From the NCBI GenBank assembly GCA_029056055.1, contig JAIDCC010000014.1, positions 1 through 64,000 of the forward strand: a DNA stretch of 64,000 nucleotides. The letters are read 5' to 3'. Below, in pieces: positions 1-9,511 of this stretch (positions within the stretch are counted from its first letter, which is position 1; the number at the start of each line of letters is the position of its first letter). Under the pieces are notes generated by a model. That model searched no databases. It saw only the letters and a program-made list of their open reading frames with translations, and had not been told where the DNA came from. The DNA comes from Duncaniella sp. (GTDB lineage Bacteria > Bacteroidota > Bacteroidia > Bacteroidales > Muribaculaceae). Position numbers and translations under genes: made by a program.

Positions 1-68
1 TTCAACCAGAAGAAGGACTACGCTCTGTCCTATTGTCTAGTGTGCTTGGATATGTTTATAAGAGACAG
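1..68 (+). other. Probable sequencing-adapter remnant (Illumina P7 + 8-nt index + Nextera Read 2 / Tn5 mosaic end), not genomic
   Basis: Bases 35-68 gtctagtgtgcttggatatgtttataagagacag match GTCTCGTGGGCTCGGAGATGTGTATAAGAGACAG at 29/34; bases 3-26 match P7 CAAGCAGAAGACGGCATACGAGAT at 17/24; exactly 8 nt lie between them. Confidence 0.88.
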
Positions 69-231
69 TATTAGATGTGTGAACTTTTTGAGGGGGTGGG
101 GTGTTTTAGGGTAAAGGCACGGACTTCGGCTTGATGGGATGACCCGGCGGGTCGGGGGTGTGTCGGAGCAGAAACATGATTTCTGACATAAGTAGGAACA
201 CTATTTCTCACATTAAAAACGATATTTGTTT

Positions 232-516
232 ATGAAGTCTTTAGGTAAAGGAATTTTTTGGCTGGGTTTCATCCTCCTTATGGGTGTGGTGATGGCTTAT
301 CTGATAATTATGATGGCGCATATCGCGGCGTTTGCCATTACGTCGGTTGCTCTGACAATGTGTGTGATAATTTTGGTTGCAGGTCTGCTGATGCTTCTCG
401 GGCGCGTGTATGAGCGCAAGGGTGAGGCTAAGGATTTGGAACGTGCCCGGTCGAAGGTCGACGAGCTGACTCACGCTTCGGAGAAGCCTCAGGAGGCTGA
501 GGCGGTGGAGCAGTAG
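232..516 (+). CDS. Small hypothetical membrane protein (two hydrophobic segments, charged C-terminus)
   Basis: ORF; hydrophobic N-terminal half; ATG at 232 (ORF track starts at an in-frame TTG). Confidence 0.55.
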   Translation: MKSLGKGIFWLGFILLMGVVMAYLIIMMAHIAAFAITSVALTMCVIILVAGLLMLLGRVYERKGEAKDLERARSKVDELTHASEKPQEAEAVEQ

Positions 517-550
517 CCATCCGACGACTTGCAATATTGAAGAAATGACA

Positions 551-590
551 ATCCCTTGCCTGCTCTCTCTAAGGGGAGCGGGCAAGGGAT
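551..590. terminator. Bidirectional hairpin terminator between convergent genes
   Basis: atcccttgcc ... ggcaagggat 10-bp perfect inverted repeat. Confidence 0.6.
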
Positions 591-619
591 TGGTGTGTGT
601 CTATGTGCGAGGGGAGTGG

Positions 620-2638
620 TTAGCGCAGGGTGCGGTAGTCACGCGAGTAGCGGAGCACCTGGGGAAGGAATTCTTCGCCGTAGGAGATGGTGACGTCGGT
701 GATGCGGCCGTCGGCATCGGTGACGGGGGTGTAGATGGGGTTGACGAAGCCGCGGTAGGGGGCGATGTCGAGGGTGGCGTAGCGTTCGAGCACTTCGCGA
801 TGGAGGTCGGGATTGACTTTAACGGCGTATTTTTCTACGAGGTCGGCGCCGGCCTGGTAGTCGCCTGTGCTCTTGATGCGCTGAATTTCAGCGAGGAGCT
901 GCCCGAAGAGGTCGCGGAGGCGTGCGTAGTCGTTAATCTGAATGAAGGTTTTGCCGTCGCGTTTGACGAATTCTACAACGTTGTCGGGGGCACCCTTTTC
1001 GACCACCCAGTTGGAGATGAGCTGGCGATTGCGCATGTGGGCTTCTTCGATGTCTTTACCCGGCTCGATACGCACGAGCTGGGTCATGAGGCCGTTGAGA
1101 AGGTATTTGTAGTATTGAGCCTTGTAGGCATCGGGATTGTCGAGCAGGCCGAGTTCGAGGAGTTTGGGGTCGGCCAGATAGTAGAGGGCGAAGAGGTCGG
1201 CGCGGGTTTCCTCAAGTGTAGAGCCGTGGGCTTTGAGGGCATCGGGGTCGACACCGGGGAGGAGTTTGCCAGAGGCGTGGCCGAGACATTCGTGAAGGTC
1301 GGTGTGGAGGTTGTCGGTGATGAAGAGATATTTGTCGAGGAGCTCGGAAGTGGGAGCGTCGATGACAAATTCTTCGTTGAAGCCGTTGCCGTGGTTGGCG
1401 CCGTCGTAGGCTTCAGTGATATTTTCAATAGTGACCGACTTCGAGCCGTGGGCGGCGCGAATCCAGTTGGCGTTGGGGAGGTTGATGCCGATGGGAGTAG
1501 CGGGGTAGGAGTCGCCGGCGAGAATGGCGGCAGTGATGACTTTGGCCGAAACGCCCTTGACCTTGTCTTTGCGGAAAGAGGGGGCGACGGGGGAGTGGTC
1601 TTCAAACCACTGGGCGTTGTTTGAGATAACCTCGGTGCGGTGTGAGGCATCGTTGTTGCGGAAGTTGACAATAGATTCCCAAGAGCCTGTCATTCCGAGG
1701 GGGTCACCGTAGCTTTCGATGAAACCGTTGATGAAGTCGACCTGCGAGGCGGTGTCTTCAACCCACGCGATAGAATAGTCGTCGAAGGCGCGGAGGTCGC
1801 CGGTGGTGTAGAAATTGATGAGTTTTTCGATGATGGCCTTCTGGGCATCGTTTTCGGCATACTCCTTGGCCTGACCGAGGAGGCCGACGATGCGAGAGAT
1901 GGGCTCGGAATAGAGACCACCGACGCGGTAGACCTCTTCGACAACCTTGCCGTCGCGCTTGACCACCTTGGAGTTGAGACCGTATGAAACGGGGTCGGGG
2001 ATGGTGGTGTCTTTGATGGCATTGTAGTAGGCCTCGACTTCGGCTTGAGTGACACCTTCGTAGAGGTTGTTGGCCGAGGTGAGGATGAGGTCGGCACCCT
2101 CAGCCTGATTGACGCGCTTGGGCATCACCGCTGGGTCGAAGATTACGGAGAGGAGCGTCTCAACCTCAGCGGGCTGCTTGTCGGCGGGGAGTTTGGCTAT
2201 CTCTGCGGTGAGGAAATCGCGCGAGAAAGCGGGGATGAACTTGTCGCATGAATAGTGGTGGTGAATACCGTTGGCAAACTCCACCTGCTTGAGATATGTT
2301 TCGAAAGCCTTGAAGTCGGGGGTGTCTTTGGCGCCGTCGTAGTTGAGGTAGACGTTTTCGAGGAGGTCGCGGATGGCGAGGTTGTATTTGCCGTTCTGGT
2401 CCCAGAGGATGTCGCGGCCGGCGAGAGCGGCTTCAGTGAGATAGTAGATGAGGATGCGCTGACGTGGGGTGAGGTCTTCGAAACCGGCCACCTGATAGCG
2501 GAGCACCTCGATGTCGGCGAAGCGGTCGACTGTGTAGTCGAAATCTTCTTCGGTCTTGTCGGCAGCCGATTTGTCGGCGGAGCAAGCCGAGATGGCGAGA
2601 GCGGCCATAGCTGAAGTGAGATATTTTGAGAGGTTCAT
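620..2638 (-). CDS. Dipeptidyl-peptidase III family (M49) zinc peptidase, probable lipoprotein
   Basis: HECLGH (HExxGH) motif, downstream EETRAD, lipobox-like ISAC signal. Confidence 0.92.
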   Translation of the reverse strand: MNLSKYLTSAMAALAISACSADKSAADKTEEDFDYTVDRFADIEVLRYQVAGFEDLTPRQRILIYYLTEAALAGRDILWDQNGKYNLAIRDLLENVYLNYDGAKDTPDFKAFETYLKQVEFANGIHHHYSCDKFIPAFSRDFLTAEIAKLPADKQPAEVETLLSVIFDPAVMPKRVNQAEGADLILTSANNLYEGVTQAEVEAYYNAIKDTTIPDPVSYGLNSKVVKRDGKVVEEVYRVGGLYSEPISRIVGLLGQAKEYAENDAQKAIIEKLINFYTTGDLRAFDDYSIAWVEDTASQVDFINGFIESYGDPLGMTGSWESIVNFRNNDASHRTEVISNNAQWFEDHSPVAPSFRKDKVKGVSAKVITAAILAGDSYPATPIGINLPNANWIRAAHGSKSVTIENITEAYDGANHGNGFNEEFVIDAPTSELLDKYLFITDNLHTDLHECLGHASGKLLPGVDPDALKAHGSTLEETRADLFALYYLADPKLLELGLLDNPDAYKAQYYKYLLNGLMTQLVRIEPGKDIEEAHMRNRQLISNWVVEKGAPDNVVEFVKRDGKTFIQINDYARLRDLFGQLLAEIQRIKSTGDYQAGADLVEKYAVKVNPDLHREVLERYATLDIAPYRGFVNPIYTPVTDADGRITDVTISYGEEFLPQVLRYSRDYRTLR

Positions 2639-2660
2639 GTGAGAAGAATTGTGTGGGAGA

Positions 2661-3842
2661 TTATTCTACGTAGAGCACCAGCCCCTTGAGGTATTCGCCC
2701 TCGGGATGGTAGATGTTGATGGGGTGGTCGGCGGGCTGAGTGAGCTGATGGAGGATGCGCACCTTTCGGCCCGACTGGGCGGCGGCGGTGAAGACCGCGA
2801 GGCGGAACTGCTCCTTGGTGATGGCCTGCGAACAGGAGAAAGTGAAGAGGATGCCGCCCGGGGCAATCTTGCGGAAAGCGGCCGCATTGAGGCGCCGGTA
2901 GCCAATCATGGCGTTCTTGATGGCGGAGCGGTGTTTGGCGAAAGCGGGAGGGTCGAGCACGATGAGGTCGTAGGCCCCGTCGGGCATTTCGGCGAGATAC
3001 TTGAAGGCATCGAGCGCGAAACTCTTGTGGCGCGTGTCGCCGGGGAAATTGAGTTCGATGTTGGCGTCGGTCAGCGTAATGGCCTTGGCCGAAGAGTCGA
3101 CCGAATGAACGAGCATCGCACCGCCGCGCATGGCATAGACTGAGAAGCCGCCGGTGTAGCAGAACATGTTGAGCACTTTGCGGCCCGGGGCGAAACGTTC
3201 GAGCAGCGAGCGGTTGTCGCGCTGGTCGACGAAGAAGCCGGTCTTCTGACCCTTGAGCCAGTCGATGTTGAACTTAAGACCGTTCTCGGTGGCCACGTTG
3301 CCCTCGTAGTCGCCGATGATGTAGGCGTTGACGGGGTCGAGACGAGCCTTGTAGGGGAGAGTGGTCTCGCTCTTGTAGTAGACGTTGCGAATGCCGGCGT
3401 CGGGGAGGTTGACCAGAGCGCGGGCAATGATGTCGCGGGCGTAGTGCATACCGGGGCTGTGGGCCTGAAGCACGGCGGTAGGACCGTAGACGTCGATGAC
3501 GCACCCCGGCATGAAGTCGCCTTCGCCGTGGACGAGACGGTAGGCATCGTTGTCGGGACGGGCGAGACCGAGCGAGAGGCGCAGGGCGTAGGCGTGGGCC
3601 AGACGGGTGGCGAAGAAAGATTCGTCGATAGTCTCGTTTTCGTCGGCCGTCAGAATTCGCACTGCAATCGAACCGATTTCGTAGTGCCCGAAGCCGAGGA
3701 AGCGACCGTCGGCCGCCTGCACGCGCACCACTTCGCCTTCTTCAAGGCCTTCGGGGAGGCGGGCTATAGCCCCGGAGAACACCCAGGGGTGGAAACGGAG
3801 GAGCGAATCCTCCTTGCCACGTTTAAGAGTCAGAGTTTTCAT
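2661..3842 (-). CDS. Class I SAM-dependent rRNA methyltransferase, RlmI-like (PUA + MTase)
   Basis: MKTLTLKRGKE..HPWVFSGAI PUA start, VLNMFCYTGGFSVYA, VLDPPAFAK. Confidence 0.87.
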   Translation of the reverse strand: MKTLTLKRGKEDSLLRFHPWVFSGAIARLPEGLEEGEVVRVQAADGRFLGFGHYEIGSIAVRILTADENETIDESFFATRLAHAYALRLSLGLARPDNDAYRLVHGEGDFMPGCVIDVYGPTAVLQAHSPGMHYARDIIARALVNLPDAGIRNVYYKSETTLPYKARLDPVNAYIIGDYEGNVATENGLKFNIDWLKGQKTGFFVDQRDNRSLLERFAPGRKVLNMFCYTGGFSVYAMRGGAMLVHSVDSSAKAITLTDANIELNFPGDTRHKSFALDAFKYLAEMPDGAYDLIVLDPPAFAKHRSAIKNAMIGYRRLNAAAFRKIAPGGILFTFSCSQAITKEQFRLAVFTAAAQSGRKVRILHQLTQPADHPINIYHPEGEYLKGLVLYVE

Positions 3843-3852
3843 TTGCACTTGC

Positions 3853-5208
3853 TTATTTGAGGAAAGCACGGAAAATGTCGTTGCCGTTAGCATAGAGCAT
3901 GAGGAAAATTATGAAAGCCATGCCGACGTATTGCGCGCCGAGAACCACCTTTTCGGGAGCCGGTTTTCCGGCAATCATTTCGTAGAAGAGGAACATGACG
4001 TGACCGCCGTCGAGACCGGGGATGGGCACGATGTTGATAAACGCGAGAGCCAGCGAGAGGAAAGCAGTGATTTCCCAGAACGAGAGCCAGCTCCAGCGTG
4101 AGGGGAACATGTTGCCGATGGCACCGAAACCGCCGAGGCTTTCGGCTCCTTCCTTAGAAAAGACGTGCTTCATCGAGCCGACGTAGTTGGTGAGGGTGGA
4201 GGTTCCGAGATTCCAGCCCTTGGGAATGGCCTGGAAGAAATTGTAGTGTTCGGTGACGGTGGGATAGACATCGGTGAGGGGACGGAGGCTGAAGCCGAGT
4301 TTGCCAAACTCGTTGGGCACGGCCTTGAGGGTGATGAGTTTGCCTTCGCGCTCAACTGTGACAGAGGTTTCGCGGCCGGCGGCTTTGACGAGAGCCGGGG
4401 TAAGCTCGGTGTAGGAAGGCGTGGCGACGCTGTCGACAGCCACGATGTGGTCGCCCTCCTTGATGCCCGCTTTCACGGCAGCTTCGCCGGGCACGAGACG
4501 GTCGACGTAGACGGGGAGACGGTAGGCCAGGAAACCCTTGTCTTCGTTGATGCGGAAGATGAAGTTTTCGGGGATGGCGATAGAGACGGTGTCGCGATGG
4601 TTGCGGAGCACCTTGACTTCCTTGGCTTCGGCCATGCGTAGGGCGTAGTCGGGCTTCGAGGCATCGAGCTTGACGCCGTCGGCGCTGAGGGGAATGTCGC
4701 CGTTGCGGAAACCGGCTTCGATGGCCGAGGGGACGAAGTCAAATCCTTCGCGAGCATCGTCGAAAGCGATGTACTGAGTGCCCCAGTGCATGGCGATACC
4801 GGCATAGATGATGATGGCGAGAATGAAGTTGAAGAGCACGCCGCCGGTCATGACGAGGAGACGCTGCCAAGCGGGTTTGGTGCGAAATTCCCACGGTTTG
4901 GGCTCTTGCTTGAGCTGCTCGGTGTCAAGGCTTTCGTCAATCATTCCGGCAATCTTGCAGTAGCCGCCGAGCGGAATCCAGCCGATGCCATACTCGGTGT
5001 CGCGCCACGAAGTCTTGTCGGGGTCGGCGTCCGGTTTCTGTTTGGGTTTCCATTTGAAGAGCGAGAAGTAGGGGTCGAAGAAGATGTAGAACTTCTCGAC
5101 CTTGATGCCGAAGATGCGGCTGAAAATGTAGTGGCCGAACTCGTGGATTATCACCAGAAGGGCGAGGGCCACGATGAGTTGAGCCGCTTTGATAAGGATT
5201 TCTTCCAT
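3853..5208 (-). CDS. rseP: RIP metalloprotease RseP / site-2 protease (M50) with PDZ
   Basis: HEFGH motif near N-terminus, PIPGLDGGH near C-terminus; start trimmed from ORF track. Confidence 0.92.
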   Translation of the reverse strand: MEEILIKAAQLIVALALLVIIHEFGHYIFSRIFGIKVEKFYIFFDPYFSLFKWKPKQKPDADPDKTSWRDTEYGIGWIPLGGYCKIAGMIDESLDTEQLKQEPKPWEFRTKPAWQRLLVMTGGVLFNFILAIIIYAGIAMHWGTQYIAFDDAREGFDFVPSAIEAGFRNGDIPLSADGVKLDASKPDYALRMAEAKEVKVLRNHRDTVSIAIPENFIFRINEDKGFLAYRLPVYVDRLVPGEAAVKAGIKEGDHIVAVDSVATPSYTELTPALVKAAGRETSVTVEREGKLITLKAVPNEFGKLGFSLRPLTDVYPTVTEHYNFFQAIPKGWNLGTSTLTNYVGSMKHVFSKEGAESLGGFGAIGNMFPSRWSWLSFWEITAFLSLALAFINIVPIPGLDGGHVMFLFYEMIAGKPAPEKVVLGAQYVGMAFIIFLMLYANGNDIFRAFLK

Positions 5209-5239
5209 AGGATTTTTAGTAAATGAATGAGGAGAAGCG

Positions 5240-6394
5240 TCAGAGGCCGATGCGGGAGGCGGTGTGGGCGATGGTGGCGTGATGGGTGGCCACGTAGTCG
5301 TCGAGCGTGGGCGACGCGATGAATGGGATAGCCGAAAGGGCCTCGGTGATGGTGTCGTAGATGGCAGGGAACGAGATGCGCCCCTTGAGGAAAGCGGCGA
5401 CAGCCACCTCGTTGGCGGCATTGATGATGCAGGCCGTGTTTCCGCCGTCTGCGAGCGCCTTGCGCGCCAACGTGAGGCAGGGGAATTTCTCTTCGTCGGG
5501 ACGTTCGAAGGTGAGCGAAGCGTAGTCGGCGAGCGTGAGGGGCGGTTCGGCAGACGGCAGACGCGAGGCGTCGCCGAGAGCGAAGCGTATGGGGAGGTGC
5601 ATGTCGGGGATGCCGAGCTGAGCTTTCACGGCACCGTCGACAAATTCCACCATTGAGTGGACGATAGACTGGGGATGAACCACAGCCGTGATTTTTTCAG
5701 ACGGAACGTCGAACAGCCAGCGGGCCTCGATGATTTCGAAAGCCTTGTTGAGCATCGTGGCCGAGTCGATGGTGATTTTCGCGCCCATGTTCCAGCGCGG
5801 ATGGCGGAGCGCCTGCGCGGCCGTCACGTTGGCAATCTCTTCGGCCGACTTGGTGCGGAAGGGGCCGCCGGAAGCGGTGATGATGAGACGCGACACCGTA
5901 GCGGGGTCTTCGCCAATCAGACACTGATAGATGGCCGAGTGTTCGGAGTCGACGGGCACGACCTTCGTGCCATGCTCCTTGAAGAGTTTGCTGACCAGCT
6001 CGCCGGCCACGACAAGAGTCTCTTTGTTGGCGAGCGCGATGGTCTTGCCGGCACGTACGGCGCGGATGGTGGGGAGCAGGCCGGAATAGCCAACGGAGGC
6101 GGTGACGACCGTGTCGAAGTCGTCGCGCTCCATGGCATCGGCAATGGCGCTGTCGCCGGCGGCGGTGGCAATGCCGAGGGGCTCGAGGGCGTCGCGCAGA
6201 GCAGGCCACTTCGATTGGTCGGCAATCACTGCCAAAGCGGGCCGGTGACGCCGGGCCTGCTCGATGAGGAGGTCGACATTGCTTCCGGCGGTGAGCACCA
6301 CGGCCTTGAAGCGCTCCGGGAATTGAGAAATGATGTCGAGGGTCTGAGTGCCTATTGAGCCTGTCGACCCTACAATTGCTATATTGTGAGGCAT
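5240..6394 (-). CDS. dxr: 1-deoxy-D-xylulose 5-phosphate reductoisomerase
   Basis: IAIVGSTGSIGTQTLDI, LANKETLVVAGELV, ASGGPFR, HPRWNMGAKITIDSATMLNK. Confidence 0.97.
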   Translation of the reverse strand: MPHNIAIVGSTGSIGTQTLDIISQFPERFKAVVLTAGSNVDLLIEQARRHRPALAVIADQSKWPALRDALEPLGIATAAGDSAIADAMERDDFDTVVTASVGYSGLLPTIRAVRAGKTIALANKETLVVAGELVSKLFKEHGTKVVPVDSEHSAIYQCLIGEDPATVSRLIITASGGPFRTKSAEEIANVTAAQALRHPRWNMGAKITIDSATMLNKAFEIIEARWLFDVPSEKITAVVHPQSIVHSMVEFVDGAVKAQLGIPDMHLPIRFALGDASRLPSAEPPLTLADYASLTFERPDEEKFPCLTLARKALADGGNTACIINAANEVAVAAFLKGRISFPAIYDTITEALSAIPFIASPTLDDYVATHHATIAHTASRIGL

Positions 6395-6448
6395 ACTTTT
6401 GTCGGTGTTTTCGGAAATGCAAAGTTACGAAATTTCCTTGACTATTTA

Positions 6449-6652
6449 AGAAGTTGTTTAAACTTTTTTACGGTAAAGATAATCATTAAGGTAGAAGTTG
6501 AAAATGACCTCTTTTCGGGTCTTTCATCATCTTTTTGGCCGATTTTCCGCCTCTCATCGGTCGTGTAGCACGCTACACTCCCTCTTCGATGCGGAAAATC
6601 GCCTCAAAAATCTGATAAAATCTCCGAAAAGAAAAAAGTTTAAACAACTTCT
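6449..6652. repeat. MITE-like palindromic element, family B (204 bp)
   Basis: Perfect 21-bp TIRs agaagttgtttaaactttttt / aaaaaagtttaaacaacttct; nested inverted repeats gattttccgc/gcggaaaatc and central gtgtagc-ac-gctacac. Confidence 0.75.
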
Positions 6653-6787
6653 AAAACTTAGCGGGATGAAGTTATAACAACAAACCGTATGGCGGGGAAA
6701 TTTCATTAAGCGAACGCCGAAAACGGCCGGCGAGGGGAGGGGGAAGATGAGACGTAGAGGCGGCTTCGGGCTGGGTAAACAAAAAGT

Positions 6788-6826
6788 CTCCGGGCTTCAT
6801 GGGCGAAAAGCCATGACAGCCCGGAG
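6788..6826 (-). terminator. Terminator hairpin downstream of rng
   Basis: ctccgggct ... agcccggag stem, T-run on the minus strand after the stem. Confidence 0.6.
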
Positions 6827-6837
6827 AGTAAGAGGCT

Positions 6838-8466
6838 TTAATCTTCGTTTTGCCGGTCTCGGGAACTATTGCGTTGTTTCTGCTTGGTGGCCGAGGAGGC
6901 CATGTCTTTTTCCTCCTTGAGGTCTATCTCGTTGCGTTCGGCATCGAGCACCTTGTAGGCAAGGTAGGCGAGCGACTCATCGGGGAGTATTCGGAACCTG
7001 AACCCGAATTTCATCTGCCAGCGACGGTAGAGCGACGGGAAGCCTTTCTTAAGGTAGGCCGAAACGTAGGGATGGACGTAGAGAACGAAATTTTTCACGC
7101 CGAGAGTGTTGACGAGATAGTCGAGTTTCTCGTAGAGGGTGTCGGTGAAAAGGAGCGAAGGCTGCACCTCGCCTTTTCCGTGACACGACGGACACTCTTC
7201 GGAAGTGATGATGTCGAGAGCGGGACGCACGCGCTGGCGCGTGATTTGCATGAGTCCGAATTTGCTGAGCGGCAGGATGTTGTGTCGGGCGCGGTCGTTG
7301 GCCATGACTTCGCGCATATGCTCGTAGAGCTTCTGGCGGTGTTCGGCCTTGTTCATGTCGATGAAGTCGATGACGATGATGCCGCCCATGTCGCGCAGAC
7401 GCAGCTGTCGGGCTATCTCGTCGGCCGCGCGGAGGTTGACCTCGAGGGCGTTGGTCTCCTGGTCGGCTGATGCTTTCGAGCGATTGCCAGAGTTGACGTC
7501 AATGACGTGGAGCGCTTCGGTGTGCTCGATGATGACATATGCGCCACTCTTGAACGACACGGTTTTGCCAAACGACGACTTAATCTGGCGCGTGATGCCG
7601 AAGTGGTCGAAGATGGGCTGGTCGCTGTCGTAGAGACGTACGATTTCGCCGCTCTCGGGAGCGATGAGCGAAACGTATTTCGAAATCTGCGAGTGGATTT
7701 CCTTGTCGTTGACATGGATGCTCTCGAAATTAGGCGAGAAGACGTCGCGGAGCATACCGACGATACGGCTCTCTTCCTCGAAGACGAGAGCGGGGGCGGT
7801 AGCGTTGCGCGCCTTAGCGATAGTCTCGTCCCAGCAGCGCAGGAGGGTTTTGAGCTCGTGATGGAGCTCGCGGACGCTTTTGCCTTCGGCCGACGTGCGG
7901 ATGATGACACCGAAATTCTTTGGCTTGATGCTCTCGATGAGCTGCCGCAGGCGCAGTTTCTCCTCGGTGCTCTTGATTTTCTGAGAGATTGAGATTTTGT
8001 CGCCAAAGGGGATAAGCACCATGTAGCGGCCCGTGAAGGTGATTTCGGTGGTGAGGCGGGGGCCTTTCGACGAAATCGGTTCCTTGACAATCTGCACGAG
8101 CAGCTGCTGTCCGGGCTTGAGGATGTCGGCTATCGAGCCGTGCTTGTTGATGTCGGGTCGGCGTTTGATTTTAGAGACGGCGACGTCGGTCTTTTTCTCG
8201 CCGACAGCCTCGCTCACAAATTGCTCGTAGGTGTTGAATTGTTGTCCGAGATCCAAGTAGTGAAGAAAAGCGTCTTTTTCATAGCCTACGTTGACGAAGG
8301 CGGCATTGAGTCCGGGCATCAGTTTCTTGACCTTTGCCAGATAGATGTCGCCGACGGCGTAAGCTATCCCGCGCGCCTCTTTCTGTAGCGAAACGAGGCG
8401 CGAGTCTTCAAGGAGGGCAATCGAGACCTCCTTGGGCTGTACGTCGACTATTAGTTCACTTTTCAT
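6838..8466 (-). CDS. rng: Ribonuclease E/G family
   Basis: KVKKLMPGLNAAFVNVGYEKDAFLHY, GGIIVIDFIDM, CPSCHGKG zinc-link motif. Confidence 0.94.
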   Translation of the reverse strand: MKSELIVDVQPKEVSIALLEDSRLVSLQKEARGIAYAVGDIYLAKVKKLMPGLNAAFVNVGYEKDAFLHYLDLGQQFNTYEQFVSEAVGEKKTDVAVSKIKRRPDINKHGSIADILKPGQQLLVQIVKEPISSKGPRLTTEITFTGRYMVLIPFGDKISISQKIKSTEEKLRLRQLIESIKPKNFGVIIRTSAEGKSVRELHHELKTLLRCWDETIAKARNATAPALVFEEESRIVGMLRDVFSPNFESIHVNDKEIHSQISKYVSLIAPESGEIVRLYDSDQPIFDHFGITRQIKSSFGKTVSFKSGAYVIIEHTEALHVIDVNSGNRSKASADQETNALEVNLRAADEIARQLRLRDMGGIIVIDFIDMNKAEHRQKLYEHMREVMANDRARHNILPLSKFGLMQITRQRVRPALDIITSEECPSCHGKGEVQPSLLFTDTLYEKLDYLVNTLGVKNFVLYVHPYVSAYLKKGFPSLYRRWQMKFGFRFRILPDESLAYLAYKVLDAERNEIDLKEEKDMASSATKQKQRNSSRDRQNED

Positions 8467-8787
8467 TTAACTTACTTGATGAAGTGGAGATTTTGACGCG
8501 GTGCCTACCGGGAAGGGAAAGCCTCGGAGGTGCACCGGCGTGGAGGGGGAGAGCAGCCTGAAGGCTGCACGGGCTTCACAGCGGGAGCTATGACGAAACA
8601 AAGAACAAACTTGTCGTTCCCCGGGAGAGAAGAAAAACGTCTTTCGGCGGTAAGCCTCACCGGGTAGGAAAGTCTGTTCTTTCGAGTGGAGCAAACGGGG
8701 AGTCGTTTCTCCAACCTAAGAAGAGTGGGGAAAAGCGAGACATCGCGATGAGGCGTTGTCTCGTCTTCCCGCTAAAAGAGGTGACTC

Positions 8788-8877
8788 TTATTTCTTCTTG
8801 TGACGATTCTTGCGAAGACGTTTTTTACGCTTGTGTGTAGCCATCTTGTGGCCTTTACGCTTTTTTCCGCTGGGCAT
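8788..8877 (-). CDS. 29-aa basic AURKAIP1/COX24-domain (bS22-like) ribosome-associated protein, absent from supplied ORF track
   Basis: Minus-strand translation MPSGKKRKGHKMATHKRKKRLRKNRHKKK*, typical of the DUF1713/COX24 family in Bacteroidetes. Confidence 0.75.
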   Translation of the reverse strand: MPSGKKRKGHKMATHKRKKRLRKNRHKKK

Positions 8878-8993
8878 AGTGAGTCAGGGATTATGGGGTT
8901 TAACAATAGGGTTAAGATTATGCTTTTGACGGGGGCGAGGGCAGACGTGCTGCGAGGCCTCCACCGGGATTGCGATAGACGACGGGAGGGAGC

Positions 8994-9284
8994 TTACTCC
9001 TTGACCTCGCGCTCTTTCACCTCTTCCATGAACACGCGGGCGGGCTTGAAAGCGGGGATGCGGTGTTCGGGGATGATGATGGTGGTGTTTTGCGAGATGT
9101 TGCGGGCGGTCTTTTCAGAGCGCACCTTGATGATGAAGCTGCCGAAGCCGCGGAGATAGACGTTTTCACCGTTGATGAGTGAATCCTTGACGGTCTCCAT
9201 GAATTTTTCGACAGTGACGAGAACGACGGCACGCTCAATGCCGGTCGACTTGGAAATCTCGTTGACGATGTCTGCTTTAGTCAT
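8994..9284 (-). CDS. HU/IHF family DNA-binding protein
   Basis: MTKADIVNEISKSTGIE, GFGSF, P-rich beta arm. Confidence 0.92.
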   Translation of the reverse strand: MTKADIVNEISKSTGIERAVVLVTVEKFMETVKDSLINGENVYLRGFGSFIIKVRSEKTARNISQNTTIIIPEHRIPAFKPARVFMEEVKEREVKE

Positions 9285-9511
9285 TGTCGGGGATTAGTTT
9301 TTGTATTATATTAATAGTATCTGAACTGTGTTAACGTTCGGTATTTTCGGGGTCGTTCGCACAATGAAAAACCACTTCGGGGAGGGACCCTCGCGGTTTT
9401 GTGAGTGCAAATATCGTAACTTTTTTTGAATTGACCAATAAAAAAGCGAATAATTTTGCATAAACCCCACTTTTTCACCCCTTTAGAGGGATAAATGGGC
9501 AAAAAGCGGGT

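Noticed and set aside
69-90. Second partial mosaic end (agatgtgt at 73-80)
   Set aside because: Only 8 nt, compatible with chance
545-1624. Long + strand ORF (359 aa) opposite the M49 peptidase
   Set aside because: Antisense shadow of a high-GC coding gene; Val/Gly/Glu-rich low-complexity translation with no motif. The same applies to 5657-6358 +, 27959-29848 +, 44436-45929 + and many others
8467-8714. Short minus-strand ORFs upstream of rng; also considered rnpB or tmRNA here
   Set aside because: ORFs lack family signature; RNase P and tmRNA core motifs could not be placed convincingly, so reported only as a structured leader
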